NCBI GenBank assembly: GCA_050084515.1
Contig: CM114275.1
Span: 12,338,001 to 12,402,000 of the forward strand
Direction: 5' to 3'
From: Blasia pusilla
Taxonomy: Eukaryota > Marchantiophyta > Marchantiopsida > Blasiales
DNA length: 64,000 nucleotides
Shown here: piece after piece, positions 61,301 to 64,000 of the stretch
How the letters are laid out: each line of letters opens with the position of its first letter
Position numbering within the stretch: the first letter of the stretch is position 1
Translations under genes and position numbers: made by a program
The notes under the pieces: generated by a model
The model's database searches: none
What the model saw: only the letters and a program-made list of their open reading frames with translations
What the model was told of the DNA's origin: nothing

Positions 61301-62243
61301 CGTTACAGAGTGGAGGGTCTTCCACAACGTACGTTGATTCTCGAACTTGCGTCGCCATCACGTACTTTGTTTTGGCCGCCGCCGTCATCAACATGTGATG
61401 GCATATGACTTTCTGTTATAGTGTTTGAGTTTTGATTTCATGCTGCTATGTTGTGATTGGTAGCCGCTCAACGACGATCGAGTACCGTATCGTGACGCCC
61501 GTAGCCGCAACGCGCCGCCGATTGCCGCGTCGTGCCGCTCGTACCGCACCGTCTCGATCGCGGAGCCGCTCCGGCATTGTGGAGCAGAGTGTGGGTTTAT
61601 TGTTGATTGAGGAGGATATGCCACCGAGTGCCGCATCCCATCATCGAGGGCCGTGCCGTTCATAGCCGTTCCGTGCCGCCTGCAACGCCGCACCGTTCCG
61701 TTGGAACCGCACCATCTATCGAGGAGTTTTGAGCAACGTTAGTACGGGAGGAGTATGACTTGCTGATTGGAGGAGTTGTCTCCACGACCGAGTTGGGGTC
61801 GAGATTTGCAGTTGTTGAGGAGCGACATTGACATGTGTTCAGTTACCCATTTTGGTCCTTTACCCTGCACGTGTGAGGGATTCTGGGATTTGGGTAGTTT
61901 ATTTGGGGATACTGGGTATGTGGATGCTGAGAGCATCATTTATATATGTGGTTTAGGGGACATAGACCTATGTGAGATGTCCGGAGTTGAGGGTAGGTTA
62001 TCGATGAAATGATAGTCTGGTCGATTTTCCCCACCACGCCGCTTATTGCCGCACGTTACATGTCTCGGGGAGGGAGAGTGTAGATCAAGTGCGGCATGTT
62101 TGGGATGAGTGATTGAGAGATTACTCGCGAGGCAAGAGTGATCGGGTGAGAAGGGCACGAGGGTCATCACGGCGTCTGTTCGGGACTTTGAGAGGCGAGG
62201 TGGTGAACCCCAAAGTAGCTCTAGAGGTTTTACGCGGAGTGGC

Positions 62244-62475
62244 GTGAGGTTCCTAGAGTCTTCACTTCAAGGACCACCTCGACCTCCTTCTGTGTCATCG
62301 TCAGATAAGGGGGAGGGTGTAGAGGAGTTTGTGAGCACATCCCCACACATTGTGAGTGGTCCTACCAGTTGGGTGTACGAGATGGACGACCGGGGTAGAG
62401 GACCACGTAGGTTTTTAGGTGCAGTAGGTACGATTGAGTTGCACGATTTCATAGTAGAGTTTAGGAGTTTGTGCG
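62244..62475 (+). pseudogene. Gag fragment of the third gypsy-like element, left of a solo LTR
   Basis: The frame includes PRPPSVSSSDKGEGVEEF and YEMDDRGRGPRRFLGAVGTI, ending HDFIVEFRSLC at the insertion point. Upstream DNA (61767-62243) has an 81-codon frame and other broken text, probably the gag N-terminus. It resumes at 63478 in the same phase once the inserted LTR and one target copy are set aside. Confidence 0.62.
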
Positions 62476-63472
62476 TGTCGCGCCCCTACTCTCTTTGAAC
62501 GTCAATCTTTAGTGTTGCGGAAGCGTGCGTTCAGTAGGTCACGAACTCATCGCCGATCTGCACCCAAACACGCACTCTCGTTAGTCGGGTTTGGCCAACC
62601 GGCGGCGTTCAACCCCGAGTCCTCAACTCGGCATCTCATCAAGCTCAACCTTCCTTAGTTCCCGGCTCCCAACACATGGCAAGTCCTTCAAGACTTGGAA
62701 CAGACTTCCTAGTTAGTCGAGGGGATCAAACGGCACTTACACGCCTAGCGATCCCAAGCATTCAACGGTCCTCGTGTGAGTTCGAACCGAGACCCAAGTA
62801 ATTGAGTCGCGCGTGAAATCCAAGAGGGATGTCTAAAATCGCCTCAATGGACTTGGTGCAGGTTTTCCAACCCAACACCCAAACTCGCGTTCCGTTCCAT
62901 GCCCTTGAGCGCCTCTGGCGCCCAAAGTGGGGTTTGGGTACCAAGCACTCTCGGAGACCTTCCCCCTTACTAGTACTTCTGGGGTTCTCCAATAACCCCT
63001 CCCCTTTGGGAAAAGAGGTTCGGGCCCTTCATTTTGGCCCTCAACCCGACTCCACTTACAGTCGTTTTCGGGTCATATCTCGGCCGCTGCTTATGCGTTT
63101 GCAGCGATTTTTGGTGCGTTTGAACCGGCTCTCCATAAGCTTTCCAACGCACTCTTATTTGCTCCAAACGCATCTCGGCGCTAAAAGTTATGGCCATAAA
63201 TACAGTCGGAAACTCTCAAACGCAAGTGGCGTTCCAAGTCCGGATCTTTCCTTTGGCAACCCACTTCCTAGACTCGACTTCTTTCAAGTCTCATTCCGCG
63301 TTTGGTCCAGGTTTCCGAGTCGCGACCATCACATCTGAAACGCGACTTCTCGCTCGCGTCTCATCTCTTGTATCCTCTTTGAGACAACTCCAACGCGCAA
63401 ACCATCTTAGCGTGAGCCCGCTAATGTTCCGATGTTCCGCTTGGCACTTGTTTGGTCATGAGGGTCGCGACA
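62476..63472 (-). repeat. Solo LTR of the chromovirus family, TSD GTGCG
   Basis: 997 bases starting TGTCGCGCCCC and ending GGGTCGCGACA, with perfect GTGCG duplications at 62471-62475 and 63473-63477. It is inserted in the gag of the third gypsy-like element. No internal sequence remains. Confidence 0.92.
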
Positions 63473-64000
63473 GTGCGACTCCCAACGGGCCAGGAACTCT
63501 AGAGAGTTCAACCCGTTTACAGCATGGAACGGTATGTTCCAGCATTTAGAGGGGAGGTGGTTGATGGAGTCCGACAAGCTTACGAGAAAGCTTACCACGT
63601 GGGCTCTATTACTACAGGAGTATGAGTTTGAGATGGTTCATAGGCCAGGTCAGCTGAACCAGGATGCGGATGGGTTGAGTCGTAACTCATGTCCAAGTCA
63701 GAGAGACGACATAGGAGCTCGATGGCACGGAGAGAGTGATGAGGAGATGGTGCCCGGTTGGCATGCATCTGCCTATCTTTGTTGGTTGACTATGGAAGGT
63801 CAACCACAGGTGATGACTCCACTGGTGGGGTTGGATGATGAGTCTTTGGATCTGAAGGTTAGTGAGGAGGCGACACGTGGTCATGATATCCATGACGATG
63901 TGGAGGTTATGGAGTTCTTGCGCATTGGCGGCATAGCGAGTACAGTGAGTGCTAGGGAGCGGGATCGGATCCTACAGAGAGCCAAGAGGTTCAGGTGGGA
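63473..64000 (+). CDS. Gag remnant fused to RNase H C-terminus (partial, open at window end)
   Basis: The + frame reads SREFNPFTAWNGMFQHLEGR (gag), then within a few codons LMESDKLTRKLTTWALLLQE and YEFEMVHRPGQLNQDADGLS, the end of a gypsy RNase H, and runs open to 64000 toward integrase. ATG at 63564 (MESDKLTRK) is one possible start. In intact elements protease, RT and most of RNase H lie between these two parts, so the junction near 63555 is a deletion or recombination product. The right end is cut by the window. Confidence 0.65.

Larger units (their letters stand above)
60064..64000 (+). mobile_element. Third gypsy-like element (runs off the window)
   Basis: It begins with an LTR-like sequence (TGTCACGTCCTTTAGG at 60064), passes through a GC-rich leader, a gag interrupted by a solo LTR (62476-63472), and an RNase H end, and is still open at 64000. 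Its gag matches that of the 42640-49470 element. The protease, RT and most of RNase H are missing between gag and the RNase H end, so this is an internally deleted derivative. Confidence 0.62.

Overview
This window is nuclear DNA of a land plant. It contains spliced genes with GT-AG introns, a plastid-targeted RNA-binding protein, a plant-type CAX antiporter and plant LTR retrotransposons, Helitrons and a CACTA-like end. The species cannot be fixed from the sequence. A non-seed plant (bryophyte or lycophyte) is my guess, not something the sequence proves. No bacterial, organellar or viral genome features were seen.

Four host genes could be rebuilt exon by exon. (1) A cation/proton exchanger (CAX) on + at 6427-11054 has ten exons and about 466 residues. 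(2) RAD51D on - at 15981 down to about 12765 has nine firm exons (318 codons) and an unresolved C-terminus; it is convergent with CAX. (3) An RBD1-like plastid RRM protein on + at 36701-40054 has one unexplained frame break. (4) CDC20, the APC/C activator, on - at 55687-52446 has eight exons and 484 residues, with a C-box-like motif, a KEN motif, WD40 repeats and a terminal Ile-Arg. These genes act in ion transport, recombination repair, plastid RNA metabolism and mitosis; they are not an operon or pathway.

Transposable elements fill most of the rest. 21045-28429 is a structurally complete Ty3/gypsy chromovirus on - (two ~1.02 kb LTRs, PBS, PPT, gag, protease, RT, RNase H, integrase, chromodomain) whose frames are broken by small indels. 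Three further LTRs of this family (46572-47569, 47786-48814, 62476-63472) are solo LTRs nested in other elements, two with perfect 5-bp target duplications. A solo LTR of another family sits at 43368-44667, also with a perfect duplication. 29135-30720 is a copia-type 5' end with gag. 42640-49470 and 60064-64000 are two + strand gypsy-like elements that share a gag. The first carries a fragment resembling a C5-cytosine methyltransferase SAM-binding region; in the second, gag is fused directly to the end of RNase H. Four short Helitrons (159-216 bp), a fifth Helitron 3' end and a Helitron helicase C-terminus are also present.

30992-34916 (-) holds about 4 kb of broken coding sequence that I cannot assign to any family. 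With the methyltransferase-bearing retroelement, it is the best candidate for something undescribed. Two near-perfect 31-bp-arm hairpins (13997-14069, inside a RAD51D intron, and 33411-33476) also deserve attention.
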